Positions 33,968 to 47,040 of a stretch of DNA of 64,000 bases are shown in pieces (the first letter of the stretch is position 1; every line of letters begins with the position of its first letter). The position numbers and the translations under genes were made by a program. The DNA comes from Lutraria lutraria (taxonomy: Eukaryota > Mollusca > Bivalvia > Venerida > Mactridae). The stretch lies in the NCBI GenBank assembly GCA_964023205.1, contig OZ026837.1, positions 8,536,088-8,600,087 on the forward strand. The letters run 5' to 3'. The notes under the pieces were generated by a model. That model searched no databases, was not told the origin of the DNA, and saw only the letters and a list, made by a program, of their open reading frames with translations.

Positions 33968-35151
33968 AGATAAGATTAGGTGATGTTCCTGTGGTATGAC
34001 AATGTATATACTGACCCATAATTATCAATAAAATTAAAATACAATATCTTTTATATCACGCAATGTGTCATAAATCGACGATTTAAGCTTCTAATCAAAC
34101 TTGTATTCGTTATTAGAATTGTGACAAAAAAAAATAATTTTCCGACGATTCCTGGAGAAATATTAAATATGAAACTACGTGAAATACTTACATTATGAAT
34201 TTAAACAATTAGTAGAAATTATGAAGTCAACAATTTTCATTTTTATTTAGCACTTTGGATGTGTACTGACCGTCATGTTACAGAAACCCAAATTAGTAAA
34301 ATCATGATACAATAAAATAAAATATAAATTTTAACTCACTTGGACATATACAAAACTATCCTAAAGTCTAAACATCATTGAATATTAATTTACTGAACAA
34401 AGACAATATTTAGCAATAGTTATGTGTTAATTTAAAGTGTTTGAAAGCAGTAAATTCATAGTTGAAAGATGGTTTGTCTAACTAATTGTTCAACACCTTT
34501 GGTATAAGATATATACATGTGCAGCTTCTTTACCTTTAGGTATTTTGTACATATAGGTATTTATATATCATTTAATTGCTAAACTTAATGCCCTCATTGT
34601 ATTTTTTGTGTTTGCTTATAAATATTTGTGTAGATCTGCAGTCAACTTTAATGATTATGACATAATCTAATGTCGGGATATATGTACGTCAATGATTACT
34701 TACTACTTTTTGCACTTCCGAGAGACACAATGATAATTATGTTGAATGTTACGAATTTAAAAACATCCATTTAATTACCGCATTTTGAAAGTCTACATAT
34801 AATCTGTCACATTTGGTTTTGTTTGCCAAGATATCGCTTATTTTCTTTGCATGGACCAATTTTCAGTTCAATTCGTTTTAAATAAAAAAATAACAATTTT
34901 CGTCCGGTTTTGTGTATCAAATCACATGCATGCAAAAAAATAATTAGTGGTTTATAACATAATGTGTGAAAAAACTTAATTATTGACTCAATACTATCAG
35001 GTTGACGCACCAGTATTGACTTTTCCTATATGTGTTCTGCTTGGCGAATTAAGATATAGTCCTCGGAAGTAGATAATATTTTTAGCGAATGCGCACTGCC
35101 GACAAGAACGACAATCTTCCAAGGGAGACTACCTAGTTATGGGAAAGGGCC
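33968..35151. mobile_element. 5'-truncated copy of the TIR element at 49498-51790
   Basis: From GATAAGATTAG onward this matches 50656-51790 over about 1.15 kb. The right end is complete and reads inward TGGCCCTTTCCCATAA. The left end is missing where LINE sequence begins. No coding frame of note is present. The base after the terminus is TTAAC, so this end also abuts TT. Confidence 0.75.
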
Positions 35152-35505
35152 ATTAACAGTTCAATAAACTAAGCAGTCTGTACTTCGGCAATGTTAAGAC
35201 GAATGGAAATTGTCATAATAATTGTAGAAATTGTACAGTTTATGCACCCGTTCTATAGTCACATATTATTTGTTTATATTAGATTTTATTCCGTAATATG
35301 GAAGTGCATACTTAGATCAATTCAATTATTTGAAATACAAGACTTGTGACCTGGTGCATGTGCATGCCACACTATATACGCACACATTCTGGAATATATA
35401 TAAGGGGAATCATAACTTGCTAAATTTTATACTGATTTCAGTTGAGATAATAGATCTCGTCTCTGACGCATGACTGACTTCATGTTATGAATAAGGTAAA
35501 GAAGC
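35152..35505. other. no recognised feature
   Basis: This is AT-rich unique-looking sequence between the TIR element and the fold-back at 35,506. Confidence 0.35.
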
Positions 35506-35632
35506 CGGGTAACAATCGATAGACTGCGTGAAAATCTTAAACTGGTTCCCGTTGACTTGTTTGTTCCTTTGGTGCACTGCAACATTGAGCGGGAACCAGT
35601 TAATGTAAACCGTTAAATCGATCAGACACCCG
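35506..35632. repeat. fold-back element with conserved core (copy 1)
   Basis: Outer arms CGGGT/ACCCG and ATCGAT/ATCGAT flank a perfect 12-bp arm AACTGGTTCCCG (35540-35551) facing CGGGAACCAGTT (35590-35601). The core, including loop sequence GTTGACTTGT and GCAACAT, recurs inverted at 55941-56000. Confidence 0.6.
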
Positions 35633-36774
35633 ATAAGACCATAGATCCAGCAGACGGAACGTCTTTAATTATTTGTCCATTTCTTTTGCGTCAGTAAATA
35701 CATTAATAATCTCATTAGAACCTTGCTAAAATGAGTACGAAGGTGTTTTTTTAATGAAAGAATACGTATTTTTTATTTAGTTTGAAAAGATTATATTGTA
35801 GAACACATTATTTTTTGTTTTATTCATAAAGCTTTGAAAAAAGTAAAAAATGTAAAAAACTTTATATAAATTATTATTATTATTCATTATTGTTTCTGTC
35901 TTGAATACAAAATGTATTTATACAAATTTACGTATCATTGATCTGTTGATTAACATGTGTAATATTCAATTAGAATTTAGAAGGTCTTGTATTAAATTTT
36001 ACATAAAATTATCTTCGAGTATTCGTGCTGTAAAACACTAATAACACCCGAATCGATAAAAATACTCATTTAATCGTGTTTTATTTTCGTTTTAAAATGT
36101 GACAAGTTAGTAAAATAACATTTGTTTCATAAATCCATTAGTCTTGTACTTGCCCGCTACTCAATCAATTCCTCTGATACATATATTTTACTATCGATGA
36201 AGATATATGTATATTATATACAAACTAGTAAAATGCAAATCTGCAGTATATACATTTACCACCCGTGGTGTTTATTGACTATCGATCTATGTACCAGGAC
36301 TATTTATTAGCGACGCGGCAATTGACCAGTCCTTGGATATTTCATTGACAAGCCGGTTGACCAATCAGATAACGGCATTTCCACTGACCTTCTGAAACCG
36401 ACAGTATCATGTGTGAGATCTAACCGTTCAGTTGTTAAAATATAAGAAAAAAACTTATCGTAACCAATAACATAAAAGTTCTCACTTATAATTTTCTGGT
36501 ACTGCAACAATCAATCAAATACAATGTGTCAGACCTATACATAATTTTTCTATTTTATATACAAAAAAGCCGAAATATTCATCGAAATAGCACCGAGATT
36601 ACGTAACATTACACATTCTAAGACACGTATAGGAACATGATTTTATTTAGTAACTTATACAAAACATAGTATCTCGTTACAAACATATGTATAAATACAA
36701 TAAAGTTTGGATCATGTTACATCGTGAAAATTCAAAGAGTAGAAGAAAGACAGATAATTAATGAAAAATAATAG
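35633..36774. other. no recognised feature
   Basis: This is AT-rich sequence. The short frames at 36122 and 36307 show no coding character. Confidence 0.35.
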
Positions 36775-37282
36775 TTCAAAAATTAAAGATGTTGAGCTAT
36801 GCTTAAAATAACATGAATCAAGAAGCACGATTTAGATTTGTAAACTGCAAGTTACTACAAACAAACAATGTGAATTTTGCTAGATTAATTATGTCTAATT
36901 TTTCAGTAGACAGCATGAGTTGAGTGAATTTGAAGACACTTGGGCAAATGTAATAGTATGGTTTAAAAATTGCTTACGAATATTTATATACAGCAAAGTG
37001 GTAGTCATCTTCGATGTCATTTGAATTACACATCAGACATATGATAAATGCTAGAGCATTGAATTATGTGAATTCATCCTGCTTATGTTGTAAGGTGAAT
37101 ATTCATTGATTGTGATTTATTATATTATTGTATATTAACGGTAATATGTACATTGTACCATGTATTATAGTATATACTCTCCGTGTTTGGAGGAAATAAA
37201 GATATATATATATATACTTGTCGAAATACTATTATACCAAGATTGAACAAATACATCTATAGTACGTTGTTTAAAAACACAA
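36775..37282 (-). pseudogene. second LINE 3' end copy with a replaced segment
   Basis: 36775-37037 matches the 3' end of the LINE at 33093-33511, with internal deletions. 37218-37282 matches the upstream part near 33688-33750. The 176 bases that lie between in the other copy are replaced here by about 180 unrelated bases. These end GTTTGGAGGAAATAAAGATA plus a TA microsatellite, which looks like the 3' tail of a different retroposon on the plus strand. Confidence 0.6.
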
Positions 37283-37839
37283 TATAGGGGTAGATTCTAA
37301 TCTAAGTGTCAATTTCGTAATTTCTGGCAACAAATACCTACTATATATATTTAATATTGGATGCAAACTGTAATTATAGCAGCTATTTTAATGATAAATG
37401 TCATTAAATATAGTTTAATCGGACACGCGGTAAGTAGTATACATAATAAATTGGTACATACCAAGTTGTACACAGCTAATATTACAGATAATCATACAAG
37501 TAAATGAATAAGTATTCGTTGCGAAACAAACATACTGTTTATAGCTTACTTAACACCTATATATATATTATAAAGTATATCATTAGAAAATTAAAATAAA
37601 ACTATACTGCAGAATTGGGACAGATTTCTACAGTTAATACATGCACAATCATACAACAAGTTTGCGGTAAAAATCTCATACTTTTTAGTATTAAAAACTA
37701 ATTTATTATTGGATAGATTTTTTGACGTTATGCACGGTATCAATACATTAAATAATTGAGTAAAAAGTAACACTTAGTAAAAAACACGTCTAGATATACC
37801 TAACATAGCAGCACAAGGCTTATAAACTTGCGACAGTCA

Positions 37840-38115
37840 TGAACAGCAGTACTGGGTAGCTATATGTAGCTCCTAGATGTAAGTGACTCCAAAAGCTGCG
37901 GGAGGTCGTAGTAGGGCTACGGGAGGTCGAATCTCTGAATGCTTTATTTGCCTTATCTGTCTTATCATGTGTGCATGTTATATATTGCAGTAGAAATCCA
38001 TTGATTGGTACAGATGATAACTTTATGACTAATTAACATCCTGCTGATTTATATGCCAACTGATAATATAAGCAGAAGCTACGACCCGGTCTGCTTTATT
38101 ACCCAGTACTGCACT
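37840..38115. repeat. possible fold-back with GCAGTACTGGGTA ends
   Basis: GCAGTACTGGGTA near 37,847 faces its reverse complement near 38,100. A short direct duplication CTRCGGGAGGTCG lies inside near 37,897 and 37,918. Only the 13-bp ends pair, so support is weak. Confidence 0.35.
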
Positions 38116-38268
38116 GGATCGACTGCCTGGTCAATAATTCATATACCTCGCATTTGGACTGTTACTTAGAATAAGAAGGAAGGAGGATTGTAGCATCAAT
38201 TTTTTGTCGTATATTATATTCATATTATATTCATATAATATTCAAAAATTGGCTAAGATATTCACCAG

Positions 38269-38310
38269 CCGGATGAGCTCAGTTGGTAGGGCATCCGATT
38301 TGCAAGCAGA
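38269..38310 (+). repeat. tRNA-derived SINE head fragment
   Basis: It reads CCGGATGAGCTCAGTTGGTA then GGGCATCCGATTTGCAA, an A-box region and anticodon loop as in the copy at 4683. It is cut off before the B box. Confidence 0.5.
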
Positions 38311-41300
38311 TACATTTCAGTTTACAACTGTTGTATAAATATAGGTGAAGATGTAGTTATTGTACATGTATATCTATACGTTATTCATCATATTTCATCT
38401 ATGCCTAAGTACACCATTATGTTTTGCTATTAAAAAGTAACCAACAAATGAACTTTTGCTATTCAAAAGTTTATCTACATGCATGAATACTGCTTTTGTA
38501 TTGAATATTGAGAAATTTCATTATGTTAATATTCTATTCTGAGTATTCATAGATAATTTGTACATGTGAATGAATATTCCGGGTCTAAATGCACCTGAAT
38601 GTTGCTAAAAAAGTTACAGACAATAAACCTTTTGCTGTCTTATTTAAATGTGTATACAAATAAATAGAATACTGTTTTTGTGCTGAATGTCTGGAAAATC
38701 TCAAAATCATAATGTAAATAGGTTAATTTACTATTGATAAATAGTCAAAAAAAATTTGGTCATTTGCAAATATCAAAACGCTGAATAGAGTTGGTAGCTT
38801 TTATCGGTTTATCATTATTGCGATATCAGCTAGACAATATCAGTAACACAATATTTTTTCATCATACCAATATATTGGATTTAGCTTAAATAACTGTCCA
38901 AACATAGTCTTGAAATATAATTCATGTCTAAAAACTGGTCAAACTTGTATTATCAACTTTGCACATACGTGTATACATTATAATACATGTATTAATTGTT
39001 TAGACACTGCTAAATAAGAACAAATTATTTCAAAGTGTGGTTCCAGACAAAACTATCACCAATAAACTGCATTATTACCCAAGGCTTTATGTGAATGCTT
39101 GTTCATTATTCTTTATTTAATGACAACTTGCAATATTTACTGCGATACATATACAGCATGCACTATTGTGATATATCACAATATGCTTTTAAGGTGCGAT
39201 ACCCAGCACTAACTCTTAGTATGCCTAAATGTGCTTTTGCTGCTAAAAAGAAACAGTACGTTAGTTAGTCCATCTGCATTTTCCTTGTCCCTTATGATTA
39301 GACATATAATGTGAAAATAACTAAGTACAATTGATAAAAACATGGCCCTCTTGTTTAAAAATGTGGTGAGAGTACTGAATTGTGCCTATAGTAAATAACT
39401 CATTGTCTAGAAATACAAAATTAGGAACAATTGTATGAAGTTAAATTCATGTGTGGGTTCGCATGTGATAGATATCATTTCGGTTTAATTTTTACAGAAA
39501 TAAAACCCCTAGCTGGAATTCCATAGTAATGACATCTTCAAAATCTTTCAAATTAAGAATTTTCTTTGCTAGAATGTTTGTTAACATATACATTCTTAAA
39601 TATCACTCATCTTATGATTAGATTTTTTCCAATCTTAGTAAATTTTGAATGAGTATAAAAAAATAATTAAGATACTACGCCGATTCGCACCTAAATAACT
39701 TATATATTACAGAAATTTACTTCTGTAATGGTAATTTTACTAAATTACTAATTTTTTAAACTTTTGCCATGGTAATAAAAATTTAAAATTTCATATTTAT
39801 TGATCAAAACCATAATATTTGTGTTAATTATGATACCTACACACCCTTTCTTTAGATATCAAAATTTTCTTTGCATTTTTCAAGAAAACTAGTAAAGATA
39901 GAAGCATGGGACTTACAATTATTTAATAAGTCACTAAATTCTACAATTTAATAATGTTTTTGTTTCTCAAAAGCGCGTAAAAGTGGGGGCTGTATTTGCC
40001 AAAGACCGGCGCGGCAAAAACAAACCGGCGGAGGTTATAGGATGTGTTAACAATGTTTATCCCAGAACCTGTTGATATTTTTGAAAAATGTAATCTTGAC
40101 ACCGCTAAACAGATACTATACTCCACTAATCGTCGGATATTGGCAATGTAAAAATATGGAGTAATTTGAATAATTAACCAATGCTTTATAGATTTACGTA
40201 TCAATGAAGGTACTTGTAAAATGTGTATGAAGTCACTTTATATTGTAAATTAACCTTTAAACAAACATTAGCATAACGTGCAATATAAAGCACACCGTTC
40301 GGCTTTCACTAGATTTACATAAACCCACACGAAATACACTTCAAACCCCATATTCATGACTCGCCAATACCGTTGGTAGACTGCCCTAAGCCTAAACTGC
40401 GCATATGTTAACATTTTATGTATTCTTTATCTCTACCATCTAGTTGTATTTGAATAGCTTATACTAGCTTATAACATTGTGTAGTCTTAAAGTAGTATTG
40501 ATGACGAAATCAACTTAATATAAAAAAAATACAAACGAAAATACCATTTTCATTTTTTCTATGTCATTTTCATTTTCATTTATATACATGTGTTTAAAGA
40601 CATATATTCTCATTGTATCAGCTCATATCAAAATGTCAAACATCAGCATTCCTATCATCATCATCATCATCGATAGCATGATTATCATCTCAACACTCAT
40701 TTGCTTCAAACGTAGAAAACAAAGTAGTCCACATTATAGCGATGAGGTCACATGATAGTTCATTTAATATTTAGTATACCAACATATCTGTCATTTCTAA
40801 TCAGTGCCATTAGAAAAAATAGAACGCAACCCGACCACAGTCGTATTGTAAATGAAGAACTTGCTTAGGCACTTAAGTCGCATTAAAAGGGTTAATGTTA
40901 GTCGATTAAATTAAGGAATGCAAAATGCGTATCGTCGATAATACCCAACACTAAGCTGTCAATACATAGTATTGGGGAAATTTTGTTTCCAATGTCAATG
41001 ATTCGCAGATGCCATTTTATCCCATGTATCAAATCGCTAGAAGCCCAATTAGGCCACGTATAATGTTAATCGTTAGGTATATATATATATATACAAGAAA
41101 ACCACTGATGCTAAGCATCAACGGGCGTCGAAAATAATTAAGTCAACATCACATTTTAAAATCTATTATTATTAATGGACGATTTCAAGAATGACGATTT
41201 AAAACAATTTGTTTATGAAAGCAGATATTTGTTACAGTTTCTTTTTATCTCGCCAGCAATTGGAGAATGTTGCGTAATACTGGCGCCAAATATATATACT

Positions 41301-41410
41301 AGTAGGGAAAAGTTTTAAATTCAGGGTACCAATTATATATATATTATATTTACAAGAAAATATTCATGGATTCTTTACTAACTTTTATTCATTTCATTAA
41401 AATAATAGTA
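38311..41410. other. 3.1 kb with no recognised gene
   Basis: It contains an ATC microsatellite near 40,655, a TA microsatellite near 41,080 and the palindromic stretch TGATGCTAAGCATCA near 41,108. No exon, transposase or repeat family could be supported. Confidence 0.4.
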
Positions 41411-41502
41411 AATCACTTTTCTGAATAGATTTAAAATGAACCCAACTGGTTTCGCTGAAACCATCAGTTGGTGTTCATTTAAAGAAATGTTTAAAAAGTG
41501 AT
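41411..41502. repeat. imperfect hairpin
   Basis: Arms centred on GCT at about 41,453 pair as ATGAACCCAACTGGTTTC with GAAACCATCAGTTGG...TTCAT. Weaker pairing extends outward to ATCACTTTT/AAAAAGTGAT. Confidence 0.5.
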
Positions 41503-43349
41503 ATATTATTGTACTACTCGACTATTTTAAGGTTTAAAAAAAATCGTGATTAATCCGTCATTTTTTTAAATTATTTATATTTATACCTACTATAGCTAAA
41601 AAGAACACATTCAACACATACTAATGGGAAGGCTTTGTACAGAAATGTTGACGAAATAGTTCCAAGACATATTTATATGGGTTATCATGATAATATTTGA
41701 GGACTATTTATCATGCCAATTTGTTAGGACTAAGCTTAATGTCTATATTTTAATTCTGTGCATAATGTCAACATTAAATTTTAGGACTGTGCATTATGCC
41801 AGTCCATAATCATACAAATACACATCTTGATGTTCCTTGTGTCAATATTTTAAGACTATGGTGGCTGATTTCTGCCATTAAATGCGTTCGTGTCTTCGCC
41901 CCCAAAAGTCAAAGCATGGTTATGATAACTGGTTATTTAACTACCATATGCCAATGTCAAGAAATCAGAAAGTAGTTTGAATCAAAACATAGTTGTTCCC
42001 GTAATTTTCAAATTTAAAACAGTAAAATGTAATGTGTTGTCTGCATATTTCAATGAAGTAAATAATATAAGTTCAATCATATAATAGGCTACAGAATTAT
42101 GTGAGTATTCAACTACTTTTTGAAATGTATTATTTTAGCTTAGACATTTTTATTAGCTTTCTTATATCTTATATCAAAGTATCTTGGTCAAATACTTGCA
42201 TGCAATATTGCCATGTGTTTATTCATGGCATTGGTGCTACGAGGACCTCATATCAGCAGGTCAGCTAATTCTTACTAAAATAACCAATTTCCTTGCAATA
42301 AACATATTGATCAGTCAGTTTTGAAAATTGTATTAGACGCCATATTTATAAAACGACAATGCCACAATAATTGTTAGTAAAGTAATCATTTGTCTTGTTG
42401 CATTATTGTATTATGTTTTTCGATCATACATTATAGTTATATGTATAATATTTTGAAATATGAAATAAACATAATTATCTACCTTCTATCAGAGTATACT
42501 GAAATATGTTCGTCTTTTTATCATAGTTAGTAGACCCTGTCTAAACACAATTTAAGTATGACTAGATAGATTTCTATGACACATAATTTGTTTCAAATTT
42601 ATGCTGTTTTAATTACTTCTGATTATTAATAATATCATTTAATAATTTTCAGTCCGTCTTTCAAAAGACAAATATTCTAGGAAATGTGATGTGTATCCAG
42701 CTCACAGAAAAATGCTATGGCAAGATCGGCAAGTTGGCTACGCCATCCATAGTACGTCACAGATGTATAATCATATATACCGCTTTTAATAAACGACGTA
42801 AATAAAATAATCTACTCACTCAATAAATAGTAGTACCAGTTTGAACAGCATAAACGTCCGCATTTTAAACAAAGGAAGAGTGTTTCATTATGTAAAATTG
42901 CAGGTAATATTAAGGTGCGTTTCTCTTGAACACAGCCAGTGGAATTCGTTGATTTTTCTACTCCTGCTTGTAAATTAAATTACAATGTGCATGTTGATAA
43001 ACGATATGCACCTCTAAATTTTAAACTATGTATGCATTGGTTTTATCTTTTAAGATCAACTGATTCTCTGTCGCTGACTTTTTAGCTGGTCTGGTTTACA
43101 TCTAGAATACACACTCGGAGTTGCAGTAAACTAATAAAGCTTTATTCTGGTATAAAGATATCAAGCAATTATCACAAGTCAATGTTTATCCAATTATATT
43201 CGTGACATATTTACTAATTACGTAATAATTGTGTTTACACAAGTATGTAAAAGCAAACAAATAAAGAATAAGTTACAGGTTACCCAAACCAAATTAATCA
43301 GGTTTGTCCTCAATTAAAGCATAGGTCTCAAATAAATGGATTACATATG
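41503..43349. other. no recognised feature
   Basis: This is AT-rich sequence without long frames, tRNA-like heads or inverted repeats that I could support. Confidence 0.35.
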
Positions 43350-43660
43350 AAACAACTAAACTGGCTGCCTATTTGTAAAAGAGTTGAGCAAATATAACTT
43401 TCTTATTGTTTTAAAATAAAAAAACATTTAACTCCTGATTATTTGAAACACTTTGTTGCTCAGAATACTGTTCATTCTTAAAGTCTTACAAGACTAGATG
43501 TGAATGATTGTTTTTCTATCCCTAATGTAAAACCTCAAGGTCATAAGTCAATTTCTCATTCTGGTGGTAAGTTGTGGAATGTTTTACCACTCAATCTTGA
43601 AAACATCAGTGTTACAGTAATAACATTATTTTAAAAATCAAGTCTCATTCTTTAGAAACC
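43350..43660 (+). pseudogene. LINE ORF2 C-terminal fragment (CR1/L2-like), decayed
   Basis: Translation in pieces gives LNWLPICKRVEQI, LTPDYL, SLTRLDVNDCFSIPNVKPQG and GGKLWNVLPLNLENI. These fit the order LxWLPV, LxPxYL, LxxPxxxxxxYG and APKLWNSLP seen near the end of CR1/L2/Jockey-type ORF2 proteins. Stops and a shift interrupt it. No 5' part is seen. Confidence 0.65.
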
Positions 43661-45435
43661 AGTATTTTACTTATGGTACCATTGTAAGTTTAGCCCTGTA
43701 TATAATGATGTTGCTGTTTTTTGTAATATTTTTCATCTTTACAATGATTATGATTTAATGTTAATCATCATTGTAATGAGCATAATATAAATTATTTATG
43801 TTTTGTGATCTCATAAATAACCATCTGTGATTATATCTTAACAGTAACAAACCGCTCTGTGTCAGTCACAATATTTATTGCAACCACAATGGACACAAGA
43901 GTTTACTCTTTCTTGTGAAATCCCAGATATATGTAATCATCTTGGTTATTTATGCTATGTTTTCTTTTATGTATATATTATTTTATCTATCATCTTATAT
44001 AGTGTTTGTATTTATGCCATGGACATGATACATATATTCTGAATAAATGTTATTATTGGTCAATAAACTAGGATTCGAACAAATGTTTTACTATGATCTA
44101 AGTATACTCAATAAACATACTTCATGTTGTCTCTTTAACATTAATGTCAGCATACATTAGTAATTTAGTAGCATTTATCTTTTATAAACCCTATAAATCA
44201 TATATATATATACTTAGGACTGCCTTGTTCGAAGAGTGGATCAATGAGGATACACATACTAATGAATTCTTTGCACAGGAGAATAAGGACTGTGATAGCT
44301 GCACGCGGAGGGTATATGCGAAACAGAGCTCTACTTGTCCTGGTCGTCAAATTGCTTTCAATTACTCAATAATAAAAAAGTCAAATCCACCGATTTTATT
44401 AACCAATAAATTCAAATATAACCTTTAATCACCCCTATGTCTTCTACTGCGATTTTTTTCCGTTTTGGGTACAATACACAAGTAAAAAGGAATACTGTTC
44501 ACTAAGTATTAAATAAAAAATGCAATAATGGGTTTTTCTCCGCTAACAATACTCGTCAAGATCAGTGAGAAGATGAAATGTATTCGTAACAGAATTGGTT
44601 CTGATTTTCACTATTTTGACCCAAAACTTGAGAGACAACATTCGTTGTATTCATCCAAGAAATGGACGTGGAAAAAAGGAATTCCTTACATTCCTCGCAT
44701 TTCTGCACACAATGTATTCGTATTTTGGAGTTTATTTCGACTTGGACAGATCACTTTGTTAAACGATACAATATTTTAATAAATAATTCTTTTTTTCAAC
44801 TTCTTTTCAGTAAATGATGTAGTGTCGGCGTTATCCAAAGAGTGTGTTCATTAGTTTTGGTGATAAGTGTCTTGTTCGGTCGATTCGGCCCCTTATCTTT
44901 ACTTTTCATTGCAATAATGGCTCTATTCTAACATGGCAGAAATGCTCCCGTTCAATGTGGAACAGAACTCTATGTTTCTAGAATATTCAGAAGCAGACCT
45001 CAATCTTGATTTATAACGAAACCGGCTTCTATGATTCAATCTCAAAACAGACATATTAAATGAGTTGATCTCAGCTCTGCGACAGTTTTCTACAAATGTA
45101 GACCGGAACATACGCTGCATATCCACCTTTACCACCATTGACAATGTACAAAACAGCAATTACACGTTTCCATTTATAAATAGCTTTATTTACAAAATTA
45201 AACGCTATTTAAATACAGGTGCGAAATTGTAAAACAGCAATGATTGTGATGCCATGCCAAAGCCAGTAATCTAAAATGATATTTTTTCTAAACATATATA
45301 TTAAGTTCATTGTGGAAGACATAATTATGACAAGGAACATACTGGTGCAAGTGTTTTTTTTTCTTCTGCGTCTTAAATAACAAATTCGGATATCCCGTTT
45401 CTAGTCACTTTAAATAATTATATATGTCGGTAGTA
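43661..45435. other. no gene recognised
   Basis: Two plus-strand frames (44144-44428, 94 codons, with TALFEEWINEDTHTNEFF; 44528-44779, 83 codons) are open but match no family I recognise and have no splice context that I trust. Confidence 0.35.
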
Positions 45436-45555
45436 CTACCCAGGTGTAAGCATGGGCTCTTCCTCCACTGTGAAAGCTTGAAAAGTTACACAAAATGACA
45501 GTCACGTGAGTGGCTGATGATGCGACACGTTGGGCATAAATAAATGCATGTAACA
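45436..45555 (+). repeat. SINE 3' tail fragment
   Basis: It starts TACCCAGGTGTAAGCATGGG, runs through CTTCCTCCACTGTGAAAGC and ends AAAATGACAGTCACGTG and CGTTGGGCATAAATAAAT. The central part matches the SINE at 19771-20000; the head is missing. Confidence 0.5.
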
Positions 45556-46844
45556 TGACATGTTTAAAAACTGTTAGATACTGACATGGAACTGTGTTAC
45601 AACCTTTTTTACTTGATCAACACAGTCATTGTTTCATTCTGATTATGAAAGCAAACAAAAATAAAGTAATCCGACTGAAAATAATAAATCAAAGAATCCA
45701 TTTGCCAAAAACTATCTCAGACACATATACAATTTTCTTAAATGAATTCATTTTAAATTCTAATACGGCCTGCAATTGTTTCCAATATATGAGTGAACTA
45801 TTTGAAATTCACCCATTTATTATACATCGATAAAGACTGTCCTTCATTTTGCCCATCCGATTGAAACTGCAATTTAACTGAATTTGTGCGATATGACTGA
45901 CATTATTCTAAACTTTTGGATGTTCATATACTACTGCAAAAAACACTTATTAAATATAGTTTATAGTATCTATTCCAATCGAGTATTAACATCGTACATT
46001 ACAAATTAGTATTTAAGCACGATGTTGTGCTAATATTTCAGCAGACTGAAGTAGGCATACGCTCGCGAAGACGTCAAGAACAACATTTTTCTGATGACGT
46101 CAGAAAGTACAGTGAAATAAAATCAAAGAACGAATGAGAATGTAGTTCTTATAGTTTTTGAGTAAAATCAAAATATAAGTGTGCATCCATATTTTAACAC
46201 ACAATCGTGTTTTAAATCTTGCCCCGCCGAACTCCTGCTTATATGCTACATTATCAAATGATAAACATACGTCAAAGATCCTGAATATGGAATGTTAGAA
46301 TATCAACTGACATAAGATTAGTGATTGAATAACAGTATAAAGAAATATTATGTGGATTAGTCAAAATGTTAAAAGTGATAATCGCACACAACTTGTATGA
46401 AATGTTGCATATAAAGCAATCACACTGTACAGTAAATGATACATTTATTCAATTAGGTACACGTTTTGTTAAATTATTTTTTTACAGAGTTTAATACACA
46501 AACCATTTTCACTGACGAACTAATCAGTTAAAGACCCGTTAGCTGTTTGAATTTAGTAAATTAAATGCAGAAAGATTGATAAAATGATGCTTAAATAATC
46601 ACAAGAAGTATATTTTATTTGCTCTAAAACGATATTTCTTTCCTTAGTCTCGTAAAAATTGTCAAATGCATTTTCTTATGTGCTCAATTTGTATATGTAT
46701 TTCGTCATTAAAAAAGAAAATTCAAAAATGTATTTGTGCAACTAAAAGTCAATTTCATTGATAAGACATCTTTCTAGATTAAATAAGACCAAATTTAATT
46801 TTAATATCCAAAAAGGTAATAGGTTTTAATAAAATACTTAAGTT
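45556..46844. other. no recognised feature
   Basis: This is AT-rich sequence with no supportable feature. Confidence 0.3.
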
Positions 46845-47040
46845 GAAAGAATACACAAAAAGCGATAAAAATACAACATTTGAGCTAAAATTTACAACAA
46901 TTGAGATGAAAATATACAATAATTGAGATAAAACTATGCAATAATTGAGATAAAAATACACAACAGTTGGGATTGAAATACACAAATATAGAGATAAAAA
47001 ACAACAATAAATGAGAAAGAATACACTAAAAGCGACAATG
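46845..47040. repeat. minisatellite of about 22-23 bp units
   Basis: Units of the type AATTGAGATAAAAATACACAAC repeat about eight to nine times with point changes and are flanked by AGCGAYAA on both sides. The 97-codon minus-strand hydrophobic frame across it is a translation of the repeat, not a gene. Confidence 0.7.

Noticed and set aside
40561..40755. Small membrane protein with an Ile-rich segment
   Set aside because: The hydrophobic stretch is the translation of an ATC microsatellite; there is no supporting context.
44144..44428. 94-codon plus-strand protein
   Set aside because: No family is recognised, and part of the frame is TA-microsatellite translation.
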